Shown here piece by piece: positions 51,536 to 60,181 of a stretch of 64,000 nucleotides of DNA (its first letter is position 1; each line of letters begins with the position of its first letter). The notes beneath the pieces were generated by a model, which did no database searches, had not been told where the DNA came from, and saw only the letters and a list, made by a program, of their open reading frames with translations. Origin of the DNA: Streptomyces sp. HUAS 15-9 (lineage in GTDB: Bacteria; Actinomycetota; Actinomycetes; Streptomycetales; Streptomycetaceae); contig NZ_CP106798.1 in the NCBI RefSeq assembly GCF_025642155.1, positions 8,928,001 through 8,992,000 of the forward strand, read 5' to 3'. A program made the translations under genes and the position numbers.

Positions 51536-52801
51536 TCACTTCCGCGCGGCGCCGTCGAGAGCCTTGACGAAGGCGTCGATGTCCTTGTTCGAGTTGAGCT
51601 GGTTGACGGCGTCGAAGAAGGCCTGCTGGAAGCCCGGCGACGTGGCTTCACCGTGGACCAGCGTGCTGACCAGCGTCTTGTGCCGGAAGTCCTGGGCGGC
51701 CGCCTGCTGGTAGGACCCCAGTGACGACACGTCGACATCGGTGCGTACGGGGGTGGAGCCCTTCGCCTTGTTGAAGGCCAGCTGGCTCTCCTTGCTGCCG
51801 ACCGAGGCGATCCACTTCTTCACCAGATCGGGGTTGTCGCTGCTCGCCGAGGCCACGAAGACGTCGCCGACGGTGACGAAGACGTTCTCCGAGCCCGGGA
51901 AAGGCACGTACCCGAAGTCCTTGCCGTCGCGCTTGCCGTCCTTGAGCAGCTCGCCGTACGCCCAGTCGCCCATGGTGTTGAAGCCGCAGCCGCCGTCGGC
52001 CATCCGCTTCACGGCCTGGTCCCAGGTCAGGGCGGAGTGGTCGCTGTTGACCCGGTCGAGCAGCCCCGTGTACTCCTTCACCGCGGCACGGACGTCCGGG
52101 TCGGACCAGTGCGTCCTGCCTTCGACCAGCCGTTCCCATCCCGCGGCGCCCAGGCGGCCGACGAGGACGTTCTCCAGGACCTCGGCGGAGGCGAAGATGT
52201 CCTTGTCGCCCAGGCACAGCGGGGTCTTGCCCTTGGCGCGGAGCTTGTCGAGTGCGCGGTCGAACTCCTGTCGGCTGAGGTGGTCGCCGACTCTGATCCC
52301 GGCCCCGGCGAGGACCTTCTTGTTGAACCACAGGACGTTGCCGCGGTGGACGCCGGTGAGGACACCGTAGACCTTGCCGTTCCGGCTCATCGCGTCGATG
52401 AGCGGCTTCGGCATGGCGGAGTTCCACTTGTTCACGGTGTAGACGTCGGTGAGGTCGAGGGCCAGGCCGTTGTCGACGACCTCGCCCATCGCCTTGCCCG
52501 GGTGGGTCTGCCAGGTGTCGGGCGGGTTGCCGCCGACCAGCCGGGTCTGAAGGACCTGCTGGGCGTTGGATCCGCCGCCGCCGGAGACCGCCGCGTTGCG
52601 CACCGTCACACCGGGGTTGGCCTTCTTGAAGTTGTCGATCAGGGCGTTGAGGGCGGCGGCCTCCGATCCGGAGGTCCACCAGGAGAAGACCTCCACCTTG
52701 TCGGTCTTCTGGCCGCCGGCGGCTGATCCACCGCCGCAGGCGGTGGCGGTCAGGGCGGTCACGGCGGTCAGTGCCGCGAGCCAGAGGGGTGTTCTTCTCA
52801 T
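51536..52801 (-). CDS. Extracellular sugar-binding lipoprotein of an ABC importer
   Basis: A 421-residue receptor from ATG 52801 (AGGAG upstream). Lipoprotein signal MRRTPLWLAALTAVTALTAT with cleavage before the Cys in ATAC. Family 1 solute-binding features include EVFSWWTSGSEAAALNALID, NPPDTWQTHPGKAMGEVVDN and GCGFNTMGDWAYGELLKDGK. Tryptophans in the pocket region are typical for carbohydrate stacking. It delivers substrate to the two permeases downstream (85 bp and then contiguous). A 196-bp gap with a hairpin separates it from the GH88 gene, so it may have its own promoter or be expressed at a different level. Confidence 0.93.
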   Translation of the reverse strand: MRRTPLWLAALTAVTALTATACGGGSAAGGQKTDKVEVFSWWTSGSEAAALNALIDNFKKANPGVTVRNAAVSGGGGSNAQQVLQTRLVGGNPPDTWQTHPGKAMGEVVDNGLALDLTDVYTVNKWNSAMPKPLIDAMSRNGKVYGVLTGVHRGNVLWFNKKVLAGAGIRVGDHLSRQEFDRALDKLRAKGKTPLCLGDKDIFASAEVLENVLVGRLGAAGWERLVEGRTHWSDPDVRAAVKEYTGLLDRVNSDHSALTWDQAVKRMADGGCGFNTMGDWAYGELLKDGKRDGKDFGYVPFPGSENVFVTVGDVFVASASSDNPDLVKKWIASVGSKESQLAFNKAKGSTPVRTDVDVSSLGSYQQAAAQDFRHKTLVSTLVHGEATSPGFQQAFFDAVNQLNSNKDIDAFVKALDGAARK

Positions 52802-52942
52802 GTCATCGAGCTCCTTGCGCGTGCGGGCAGGTACGGGGGTTTCACCGGCTGGGGCGCGCGGGGGCACGCCGCGGCAGCGGGCGTCTGGGCGCGTGGGGGG
52901 AGGACCCGGGTAAGGGAAAAGAGGGGAAGAGGAGCGGACGGG

Positions 52943-52964
52943 CCACCGCGAAATGCGGCGGTGG
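52943..52964. terminator. Hairpin in the GH88 to binding-protein gap
   Basis: CCACCGC (52943-52949) and GCGGTGG (52958-52964) pair across an 8-nt loop, 34 nt after the GH88 stop in the direction of transcription. A pyrimidine-rich stretch follows, not a T run. It may attenuate or process the long operon message, which would allow separate levels for the transporter. Other sequence in this 196-bp gap is unremarkable. Confidence 0.45.
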
Positions 52965-52997
52965 GCGGCCGGCGCCCGCGGCCCTGCGAGGAAACGA

Positions 52998-54167
52998 TCA
53001 GGCGGTCGGCCGGGCGACGGCCGCGGCGGTCAAGGGGCCACCGAGGATCTTGTGGAGCGCTTCGGTGAAGAAGTAGTCGCCCCACATGACGCTTTCATCG
53101 ACACCGAGCCCCTTGGACTCGTGGTAAGAGGCGCGCTTCAGTACGCCCTCCCAGGACGGATCGTGCGATGCCAGGAAGTCCTCCTGGCACAACCGGTCCA
53201 GTGCGGCGAACGCATGGCCGCGGTAGCGTGCCGCCCGCTCGCCGTCCACCAGGTCCGCGAGCTGGAGCAGACCGCTGACCGCGATCGCGGCGGCGGAACT
53301 CTCGTACGGCAGACGGGGGTCGGGCTCGTCCCAGTCGTTGGGCGGGACCAGCCGGTCGCCGGTGCGCGCGAGGTAGTGGTCGGCACAGGCGATCGCGGTG
53401 TCCAGGTAGTCGCGCTCGCCGGTGAGGGCGTAGCAGGTGCCGAATCCGTACAGGGCCCAGGTCTGGCCGCGGGCCCAACTGGAGTCGGGGCGCCAGCCCT
53501 GCTGGGTGCTCTGGCGCAGGAACTCACCGGTCGACAGGTCGAATATGCCCTCGTGTGCGGTGCTTCCGTCGCCACGGACCAGATGACGCCGGGTGGTGCG
53601 GCAGTGCTGGTGGGCGATGTCCAGCAGGGCGTCGTCTCCGCTGTGCTGTGCGGCGTGGAAGACGATGCCGACGTTCATCATGATGTCGATGAACAGGCTG
53701 TCGGGGGCGAGGAAGGACCGCAGGTACCGGCCCGCAGCGTTGTAGCGCAGGCCCATGGTGCGTCCGGCGGTCACCACGACATCGTTCTTGGCTGCGTCGC
53801 CGGTCAGGTCGTACCACCGCTTCCAGGTGGGCCAGAAGACGAACCCGAGGTCGTGCACGTTCCGGTCGTGCTTGCGGTCCTCCACCAGCAGGGAGTAGTG
53901 CTCGGCCCGGCGCCGCCACAGGGGATCACCGGTGACCTCGGCGAAGATCCACATCTGGCCGCCGAGGAAGCCCTCGCACCAGTTGGTCCAGGCCTCCTTG
54001 CCGTGCTGCCAGCGGCCGCCCTCGGTGTAGAGGGGGAAGTAGTCGCCGTGCGAGGTGACCAGCCGGTCCACCTTCTCCTGGGCGACACCGAGCGCGCGTT
54101 CGGCGGCGGCGCGCAGCGAGGCGGGCGGATTGAGGCCCTGTGCGGCGGCTGCGACGGTCTGTGTCAT
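52998..54167 (-). CDS. Glycoside hydrolase family 88 (unsaturated glucuronyl hydrolase)
   Basis: A 389-residue alpha/alpha-barrel enzyme, ATG 54167, no signal peptide, so cytoplasmic. GH88 signatures are FLGGQMWIFAEVTGDPLW, the HDLGF motif in NVHDLGFVFWPTW (catalytic Asp equivalent to UGH Asp88), FIDIMMNVGIVF (second Asp), SWARGQTWALYGFGTCYALT and YESSAAAIAVSGLLQL. GH88 removes delta-4,5-unsaturated uronic acid from oligosaccharides made by lyases, by hydration of the enol ether. This is the strongest clue that the imported substrate contains an unsaturated or modified uronate. It starts 2 bp after the aldehyde dehydrogenase stop. Confidence 0.9.
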   Translation of the reverse strand: MTQTVAAAAQGLNPPASLRAAAERALGVAQEKVDRLVTSHGDYFPLYTEGGRWQHGKEAWTNWCEGFLGGQMWIFAEVTGDPLWRRRAEHYSLLVEDRKHDRNVHDLGFVFWPTWKRWYDLTGDAAKNDVVVTAGRTMGLRYNAAGRYLRSFLAPDSLFIDIMMNVGIVFHAAQHSGDDALLDIAHQHCRTTRRHLVRGDGSTAHEGIFDLSTGEFLRQSTQQGWRPDSSWARGQTWALYGFGTCYALTGERDYLDTAIACADHYLARTGDRLVPPNDWDEPDPRLPYESSAAAIAVSGLLQLADLVDGERAARYRGHAFAALDRLCQEDFLASHDPSWEGVLKRASYHESKGLGVDESVMWGDYFFTEALHKILGGPLTAAAVARPTA

Positions 54168-54169
54168 GG

Positions 54170-55669
54170 TCAGTGCGTTCCTTCCGCGGGGACCCACGGC
54201 GTGCGTCGTGGGCCGGTGTGCACCACCACGCTCTTCAGCTCGGTGAAGGCGTCGACGGCGTGCCGTCCGAGTTCGCGACCGATCCCGCTCTCGCCGTAGC
54301 CCCCGAAGCTGATCTCGGGGAAGCCGTCCATGAAGCAGTTGACCCAGACCGTTCCGGCCCGGCTGCGACGTGCGTAGGCGAGGGCGGTGTCGACGTCCCG
54401 GGTCCACACCGCCGACGACAGGCCGTAGGGGGTGGAGTTGGTGATCGAGACGGCTTCGTCGAGGGAACCGAAGCGCAGCACCGACAACACCGGTCCGAAG
54501 ATCTCCGTCGTCGCGATCGGCATGTCCGCGGTGACGTGGTCGAAGACGGTCGGGGCGTAGAACCGGCCCGTGGGGGTGTCGAGGCGGTGCCCGCCGAGCA
54601 GCAGTTGGGCGCCGGCCTCGGTGCCTTCGCCGACGAGCTGTTCGATGACCTCCAACTGTTCGTCGCTGGCAATGGCGCCGACCTTCGTGGTCTCGTCGAG
54701 GGGGTCTCCGACCACCACCCGCCGGGCGTGCTGCACCACGCGCTCGACGAATTCGTCGGCGATGTCGTGGTGCACCAGCAGCCTGCTTCCGGAGTTGCAG
54801 CACTCTCCCTGGTTGAACAGCACTCCGAAGACCACGGCGTCGACGGCGGCGTCGAGATCGGCGTCGGGGAAGACGACCTGTGGGTTCTTGCCGCCGAGTT
54901 CCAGCTCGACCCTCTTGAGGGTCTGGGCGGCGGCGGTCATGACCTTCTTGCCGACCTCGGTGGAGCCGGTGAAGGAGACCATGTCCACCAGCGGATGCTC
55001 GCTCAGCCGGGAACCGACGCCCCCCTTGCCGGTGACGATGTTGACCACGCCGGCCGGGATACCGGCCTCGGTCACCAGGTCACCGAGGATGACGGTGGTC
55101 CCCGGGGTCAGCTGGCTCGGCTTGACCACCGCTGTGCAGCCGACGGCGAGCGCGAAGGGCAGCTTCTGGCTGACGATGAGCAGGGGGAAGTTCCAGGGGG
55201 TGATGATGCCGACGACGCCGACCGGTTCGCGCAGGGCCAGGCCCAGGTAGTCGCCGCCGAGGGCGTTGTGGGAGTCGCCGTAGGCGTGCTGGGCCAGGGT
55301 GGCCGCGTAGTACCACAGCTCGGCGGTGGTGGCGACCTCGCCGCGTGCCTGTGCGATGGGCTTGCCGCTCTCCAATGCCTCCACGCGGGCCAGTTCCTCG
55401 GCGTGTTCCTCCACGAGTGCGGCGACGCGCCTCAGGAGGCGGGCGCGCTCCATACCGGGCAGGTCACGCCAGCGGCCGTCGTCGAACGCCTTGCGGGCGG
55501 TATCCACGGCCAGGTCGACCTCCTGCGGGGTCGCCTCGGCGTATTCGCCGACGACGCGGTCGTGGGCGGGGCTGGTACGGGCGAACCGCCGCTGCTCGGG
55601 CGCGTGGATGTGCTCGCCGCCGATGAGCAGGGGATAGCGGCGCGGCTCGGTGGTTTCGGTGGTGGTCAT
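54170..55669 (-). CDS. NAD(P)-dependent aldehyde dehydrogenase
   Basis: A 499-residue ALDH superfamily enzyme. PWNFPLLIVSQKLPFALAVG marks the cofactor-binding region near residue 158, FTGSTEVGKKVM the coenzyme loop, VELELGGKNPQVVF the general-base Glu near 258 and FNQGECCNSGSRLLVHHD the catalytic Cys near 291. The closing FGGYGESGIGRELG is canonical for betaine/succinate semialdehyde-like members. ATG 55669 with GGAG upstream. In the operon it would oxidise an aldehyde derived from the sugar or an acyl side chain. Substrate is not predictable. Confidence 0.93.
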   Translation of the reverse strand: MTTTETTEPRRYPLLIGGEHIHAPEQRRFARTSPAHDRVVGEYAEATPQEVDLAVDTARKAFDDGRWRDLPGMERARLLRRVAALVEEHAEELARVEALESGKPIAQARGEVATTAELWYYAATLAQHAYGDSHNALGGDYLGLALREPVGVVGIITPWNFPLLIVSQKLPFALAVGCTAVVKPSQLTPGTTVILGDLVTEAGIPAGVVNIVTGKGGVGSRLSEHPLVDMVSFTGSTEVGKKVMTAAAQTLKRVELELGGKNPQVVFPDADLDAAVDAVVFGVLFNQGECCNSGSRLLVHHDIADEFVERVVQHARRVVVGDPLDETTKVGAIASDEQLEVIEQLVGEGTEAGAQLLLGGHRLDTPTGRFYAPTVFDHVTADMPIATTEIFGPVLSVLRFGSLDEAVSITNSTPYGLSSAVWTRDVDTALAYARRSRAGTVWVNCFMDGFPEISFGGYGESGIGRELGRHAVDAFTELKSVVVHTGPRRTPWVPAEGTH

Positions 55670-55688
55670 GGCAGGGATCTCCAGTGGT

Positions 55689-56486
55689 TCATCGGCCGCG
55701 GAAGTGGGGCGTGCGCCGTTCGCGGAAGGCGGCCAGCCCCTCGGCGCGGTCGTCGGTGGCGGCGGACAGCGCCCCGGCGAGGGCTTCGAACGCCTCGGCG
55801 CTGGACGGTGTCGCATGGTTGAGCACCTGCTTGGCCAGTTGCACCGCCACGGGGCCGCGGCGGGCGACGGCGGCGGCGAGGCGCTCGGCGGTCTCCTGCA
55901 CCTCGTCGGCGGGCGCGACCTCGTCGACCAGGCCCCACTGCAGGGCCGTGGGCGCGTCGACGAGGTCACCGGTGAGGATCAGCCGCTTGGCCCGGGCCGG
56001 ACCGACAAGGGCCATGAGGCGGGCGGTGCCTCCCCAACCGGGCAGGGTGCCGATGCCCACCTCCGGCAGGCCCAGCGTTGCGGTGTCCGCGGCGACACGC
56101 AGGTCGCAAGCCAGGGCCAGTTCCAGGCCGCCGCCGAAGGCACCCGCCTGGAGCACCGCGATGGTCGGCTGCCGCAGGCACGCCAGCTGGCGGAATGCCT
56201 CGTGACCGGTGTGGACCCAGTGCCGCCACACGGCCAGCGCGTCGTGGTCCGCGAAGGCCCCGAGGTCGGCTCCGGCACAGAAGGCGCGGTCTCCCTCTGC
56301 GGCGACCAGGACGACGCGAATCGTTTCGTCGGCGTGGACGGCTTCGGTGTGCCCGGCCAACTGCTCCAGCATCGCCGGGGTCAGCGCGTTGAGTTTCTCG
56401 GGCCGTGCCAGACGGATCACGGCCGTGTCGCCGTGACGCTCCAGCCGGACGGCGCCTGCGGGCGGGGTCGAACGGGTGTCACTCAT
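55689..56486 (-). CDS. Enoyl-CoA hydratase/isomerase family protein
   Basis: A 265-residue crotonase-fold enzyme. Oxyanion-hole segments GDRAFCAGADLGAFADHD near residue 64 and LQAGAFGGGLELALACDLRV near 110; the Glu in LGLPEVGIGTLPGWGGTARL near 135 corresponds to a catalytic glutamate. Members hydrate, isomerise or cleave acyl-CoA thioesters. It overlaps the CoA-transferase gene by 8 bp, suggesting the two act in sequence: activation of an acid to its CoA ester, then modification. That pairing is unusual inside a uronate cluster. Confidence 0.9.
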   Translation of the reverse strand: MSDTRSTPPAGAVRLERHGDTAVIRLARPEKLNALTPAMLEQLAGHTEAVHADETIRVVLVAAEGDRAFCAGADLGAFADHDALAVWRHWVHTGHEAFRQLACLRQPTIAVLQAGAFGGGLELALACDLRVAADTATLGLPEVGIGTLPGWGGTARLMALVGPARAKRLILTGDLVDAPTALQWGLVDEVAPADEVQETAERLAAAVARRGPVAVQLAKQVLNHATPSSAEAFEALAGALSAATDDRAEGLAAFRERRTPHFRGR

Positions 56487-58074
56487 GGTGGCCTCCCGCG
56501 GCCAGGTCGAGCGCGATCGGCTCGGGGCGGAACAGCCGGGCGTCCATGACGGTGAGCCGGTCGCTGACCCGCAGCGGGAAGCCCGCGCGTTCCACCACGT
56601 CCCGTTGGACGTCGGCCCCGGGGGCGATCTCGGTGACCGTCAGCCCTTCGGGCAGGAGCCTCATCACACACCGCTCGGTCACGACGGTGATGCGCCGGCC
56701 CTCGGCCAGTGCCCGTCTGCCGCTGAAGGTGACCTGCTGGACGGCGTCGACGAACTTCGCCGCCGCACCGTCCCGGCGGATGCGCAGTGCGCCGTCCTCG
56801 ATCGCGAGGTCGCTGCGGCCCGCGGTGAAGTATCCGCTGAAGACCAGGTGGCGGGCGTTGGCGGTGATGTCGGCGAAGCCGCCCACACCGGCGGTGATGT
56901 GGGAACGGCCGGGCAGCGCCGAGACGTTGACGTTGCCTTCGGCGTCGATCTCCAGGAACGACAGCATCGAGGTGTCGAACGCCCCGCTCTGCAGATACGT
57001 GAACTGGTCCGCGGACGCGAGGATCGCCTCGGGGTTCAGCGCGCACCCGAAGGCGAATCCGGTGAGCGGGAAACCGCCGACCGCGCCCTGCTCGATGACC
57101 CAGGTGACATCGGTGTGGCAGCCCTCCTCCAGCAGTACTCGCGGCACGAGGGCCGATATGCCGAAGCCGAGGTTCACGACGGCGTCTCGGACGAGTTCCA
57201 TGGCGGCGCGCCGCGCGATCACCTTCTCCAGCCCGAACGCGGCGGGCCCCACCTCCGTCAGCGGGCGGCGCAGCGCACCGGCCAGGGCCGGGTCGAACGG
57301 GGTCTGGGTGGTCTGCATCTGCTCGGTGTCGACGACGATGCGGTCGACGAGGACGCCGGGGACGCGCACCTGCTGCGCCGGTAGTGTGCCGGCCTCGGCT
57401 ATGCGCTTGACCTGGGCGATGACCAGGCCGCCATGCGCCCGCGCGGCCAGCGCCTGGTCGAGAGCACCGAGGGGTGAACCCTCGTCCTCCATGGTGAGGT
57501 TGCCGTGCTCGTCCGCGGTGGTCGCCCGGATGATGGCCACGTCCACACCGATGGCCGGATAGAACAGCCACTCGCGTCCGTCGAACTGCTCCACCCGCAC
57601 GAACTGCGGGGTGGCCGCGTTCATGCGCCCGCCCTCTCGGCGCGGGTCGACGAAGGTGTCCAGGCCGACGGTCGTCAGGACGCCCGGCTGGCCGGTCGCG
57701 GCGCTGCGGTGCATCTGGAACAGCACGCCGGACGGCAGGTTGTACGCCTGCACCTCTCCGGCCTCGATCAGTTTGCGGATCAGCGGTGGCTCCGCGGACG
57801 ACGGCCCGCTCGGATAGGAGCCGGCGAACACCCGGTCCAGCAGGCCGGGTTGGGCGAGGTGGTCGATGCCCTTGATGCCGTACATGTCGCCGGCGGCGAT
57901 GGGGTGCAAGGTGGTCAGCCCCCGTGGCGCGCCGGTCGCGCCGAACCGCTCGCCGAGGGCACGCAGGACGGCGTCGGGACAGCCGAGCCCGCTGGAGGAA
58001 CTGACCGACACCACCGCGCCGTCCGGCACGAGAGCGGCCGCCTCCGCTGGGCTGATCACTGGTTTGCGTGTCAC
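56479..58074 (-). CDS. Acyl-CoA:carboxylate CoA-transferase (family I, propionate CoA-transferase-like)
   Basis: A 531-residue fused alpha-beta CoA-transferase. The N-terminal half has VVSVSSSSGLGCPDAVLRAL and the GGLVIAQVKRIAEAG strand. The catalytic Glu lies in DVTWVIEQGAVGGFPLTGFA (residue about 329), the motif of propionate/acetate CoA-transferases, followed by NPEAILASADQFTYLQSGAF. It moves CoA from acyl-CoA to a free acid by a glutamyl-CoA intermediate. GTG 58074 overlaps the Gfo/Idh stop (GTGA), so the genes are coupled. It likely activates a carboxylic acid released in this pathway; the acid is unknown. Confidence 0.9.
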   Translation of the reverse strand: MTRKPVISPAEAAALVPDGAVVSVSSSSGLGCPDAVLRALGERFGATGAPRGLTTLHPIAAGDMYGIKGIDHLAQPGLLDRVFAGSYPSGPSSAEPPLIRKLIEAGEVQAYNLPSGVLFQMHRSAATGQPGVLTTVGLDTFVDPRREGGRMNAATPQFVRVEQFDGREWLFYPAIGVDVAIIRATTADEHGNLTMEDEGSPLGALDQALAARAHGGLVIAQVKRIAEAGTLPAQQVRVPGVLVDRIVVDTEQMQTTQTPFDPALAGALRRPLTEVGPAAFGLEKVIARRAAMELVRDAVVNLGFGISALVPRVLLEEGCHTDVTWVIEQGAVGGFPLTGFAFGCALNPEAILASADQFTYLQSGAFDTSMLSFLEIDAEGNVNVSALPGRSHITAGVGGFADITANARHLVFSGYFTAGRSDLAIEDGALRIRRDGAAAKFVDAVQQVTFSGRRALAEGRRITVVTERCVMRLLPEGLTVTEIAPGADVQRDVVERAGFPLRVSDRLTVMDARLFRPEPIALDLAAGGHHE

Positions 58075-59102
58075 AACGCCTCGTCCTCCAGGGTGCTGAT
58101 GGGTGTCACGGGGGTGCGGGTGCCGGTGCGCAGCGCGTCACGGACGGCGAGGGCGACGGCGAGGGACGCGAATCCGTCGGTGCCCGTGGCCAGAGGCGTG
58201 CCGTCGCCGTGGACGGCGTCGGCGAAGGCCCGCAGGCCGGTGATGTAGAGGTCGTCGCGGGGGCCGACGTCGACGGGCGTGCTGGTGCCGCCCCGGCGGA
58301 GCACCACCTCGCCGTCGGGGTCCTGGGTCATCGCGTCGGTGGCGAACACCGAGCCGTCGGTGCCGTGCACCTCCAGGGCCGTCCCGGCGTGCGGGACGGT
58401 GAACGCGTCGTGGGCGCAGGCGAGGACGTCGTCCTCAAGACGCAGTACCGCCATGGCGGCGTCCTCGACACCGGGTGCGGCCAGCCCCTGGTTGACGGCG
58501 GTCGCGGTCACGTCGAGCACCTCCCGGCCGAGCACGAAGCGCAGGGCGTCGGCATCGTGGACGGTGATGTCGAAGACGACTCCACCGCCGGCGGTGGGGT
58601 TCTTCAGCCGCCAGCCGCGCAACCGCTCGGGGAGCTCGACGGCGTGGTGGACCCGGACCGCCAGGGGCCGGCCGATGCCACCGTCCGCCACCAGCTTTTG
58701 GATCGATCTAATAACGGGCGAGGCGCGCAGGTGGTGGTTGGTGCCGAGCACCACCCCAGCGGCGCGTGCGGCGCGGACGATGTCGGCGGCGTCGTCCAGG
58801 GTCATCGCCAGCGGCTTCTCGCACAGCACGTGCCGACCCGCCGCCGCGGCGTCAACGGCCTGGTCTCGGTGCAGTTCGTTGGTGGTGCTGATGTACACCG
58901 CGTCCGCCGGCACCGACAGGGCCTCCTCGAGCGTGCCCGCAGCTACCGGCACCTGATGACGCTCGGCGAATCGCCGGCCGCGCTCGGGACTGCCGCTGAG
59001 GACGGCCACCGGCTCCTGGCCGAGCGCCCGCATCGCGGGAATCATCCGCGTGGCGGCGATGTCGCTCGCTCCGACCAGGACCCACCGCAAGGGCCTGTTC
59101 AT
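58071..59102 (-). CDS. Gfo/Idh/MocA-family NAD(P)-dependent oxidoreductase
   Basis: A 343-residue sugar oxidoreductase. Rossmann motif WVLVGASDIAATRMIPAM near residue 8, the EKP catalytic segment in HVLCEKPLAMTLDDAADIVR near 92 and GGGVVFDITVHDADALRFVL near 173 with the active-site Asp/His. The family oxidises or reduces sugar hydroxyls, including 3-keto-glycosides. ATG 59102 overlaps the LacI stop. Within the gene, codons around ATT-AGA-TCG-ATC-CAA (58698-58711) form an operator-like palindrome using rare codons for this genome. Confidence 0.92.
   Translation of the reverse strand: MNRPLRWVLVGASDIAATRMIPAMRALGQEPVAVLSGSPERGRRFAERHQVPVAAGTLEEALSVPADAVYISTTNELHRDQAVDAAAAGRHVLCEKPLAMTLDDAADIVRAARAAGVVLGTNHHLRASPVIRSIQKLVADGGIGRPLAVRVHHAVELPERLRGWRLKNPTAGGGVVFDITVHDADALRFVLGREVLDVTATAVNQGLAAPGVEDAAMAVLRLEDDVLACAHDAFTVPHAGTALEVHGTDGSVFATDAMTQDPDGEVVLRRGGTSTPVDVGPRDDLYITGLRAFADAVHGDGTPLATGTDGFASLAVALAVRDALRTGTRTPVTPISTLEDEAL
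58698..58711. promoter_or_regulatory. Intragenic LacI-type operator candidate in Gfo/Idh gene
   Basis: TTGGATCGATCTAA, a near-perfect palindrome with central CG, identical to the reverse complement of 62141-62154. It lies about 390 bp inside the Gfo/Idh reading frame and forces the codons ATT and AGA, rare in such GC-rich DNA. This suggests selection for the site rather than chance. Confidence 0.55.
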
Positions 59103-60142
59103 ACCGTCTCCTTCTCACTGTGTTCTTCGGGGCGGCAGCCACAGGAGGCGCGCACCACCAGCTGGGGCACACTGACGTCGCTCTCCGGAGGGCCGTCCGG
59201 ACGCTCTATGCGCCTGATGAGCAACTGGGCGGCACGTTCACCCAGTTCACGAGGCCTGATGGCCACGGTGGTCAGCGCCGGGTGCTGCATGGCCGACTCC
59301 GCGATGTCGTCGAAGCCCGTGACCCGCACGTCCTCGCCGACGCGGATCCCGAGTTCCTCGCAGGCGAGGAGGACACCGAAGGCGACGACGTCGCTGTAGC
59401 ACACGATGGCGTCGGGGCGGTCCTTGCGGCGCAGCATGTCGAGTGCCGCCTCGTATCCACCCTGCCGGGTCGCGGGGCTGGGCACCGACCTGCTCGCCGG
59501 GAGCGTGCGCCGTCTGGCGGCCAGCGCCTCCTCCACGCCGCGCTGGCGGTCGTACCGTGCCGAGGAGCGCTCGGGCCCGCCGAGGAAGGCGACCTTGCGC
59601 GCCCCGTGTTCCAGCAGGTGCTCGGTGGCGGCACGGGCGCCCACCACATTGTCGGCCCCCACGTACGGGGCGGGGTGGCCGTCGACGTAGCGGACGACCA
59701 GCAGATGCGGAACCCGGGCCGTCACCAGGGGACGCAGATCCGCGGCGGTGGTGTCGTGCGCCGGGGTGATCAGCAGGCCGTCCGCTCCGTACTCCTGCAT
59801 CACCCGGGTCAGGTCGGCCTGCTTGGCCGTGGACTCGTAGTTGTGGCCGAGCAGGACGACGATGCCCGCGTCCGCGAGGGCCGCCTCCACACCGACCGTC
59901 AGTTCGGCGAAGAAGGGGTTGGAGACATCGGTGACGAGCAGTCCCACGGTGTGCGAGCGGCGGCTGCGCAGGCTTGCGGCACCGCGGTGGTAGACGTACC
60001 CGAGCCGGTCCATCGACGCACGCACGCGCGCCCGGGTCGAGTCCGCGACCAGCGGGCTCTCCCTCAGCACGAGCGACACGGTCGCACGTGAGACCTTCGC
60101 GTCCGCCGCCACGTCCGCCAGCGTGACCCTAGCCTTGCCCAT
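59099..60142 (-). CDS. LacI-family transcriptional repressor
   Basis: A 347-residue repressor from ATG 60142. HTH VTLADVAADAKVSRATVSLV (residues 6-25) with the hinge STRARVRASMDRLGYVYHRG. The periplasmic-binding-protein-like core contains VGLLVTDVSNPFFAELTVGV, GADGLLITPAHDTT and VTGFDDIAESAMQHPALTTV. Such proteins release DNA on binding a sugar or pathway intermediate. It lies 39 bp after the lead GMC gene and overlaps the Gfo/Idh gene by 4 bp, so it is inside the operon it probably controls. Operators of the form TTnGAnCGATCnAA lie at the lead promoter. Confidence 0.93.
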   Translation of the reverse strand: MGKARVTLADVAADAKVSRATVSLVLRESPLVADSTRARVRASMDRLGYVYHRGAASLRSRRSHTVGLLVTDVSNPFFAELTVGVEAALADAGIVVLLGHNYESTAKQADLTRVMQEYGADGLLITPAHDTTAADLRPLVTARVPHLLVVRYVDGHPAPYVGADNVVGARAATEHLLEHGARKVAFLGGPERSSARYDRQRGVEEALAARRRTLPASRSVPSPATRQGGYEAALDMLRRKDRPDAIVCYSDVVAFGVLLACEELGIRVGEDVRVTGFDDIAESAMQHPALTTVAIRPRELGERAAQLLIRRIERPDGPPESDVSVPQLVVRASCGCRPEEHSEKETV

Positions 60143-60181
60143 TCCCCCGCCGCCTTTCGTCCACTTCGCCGGCCCTCACCT

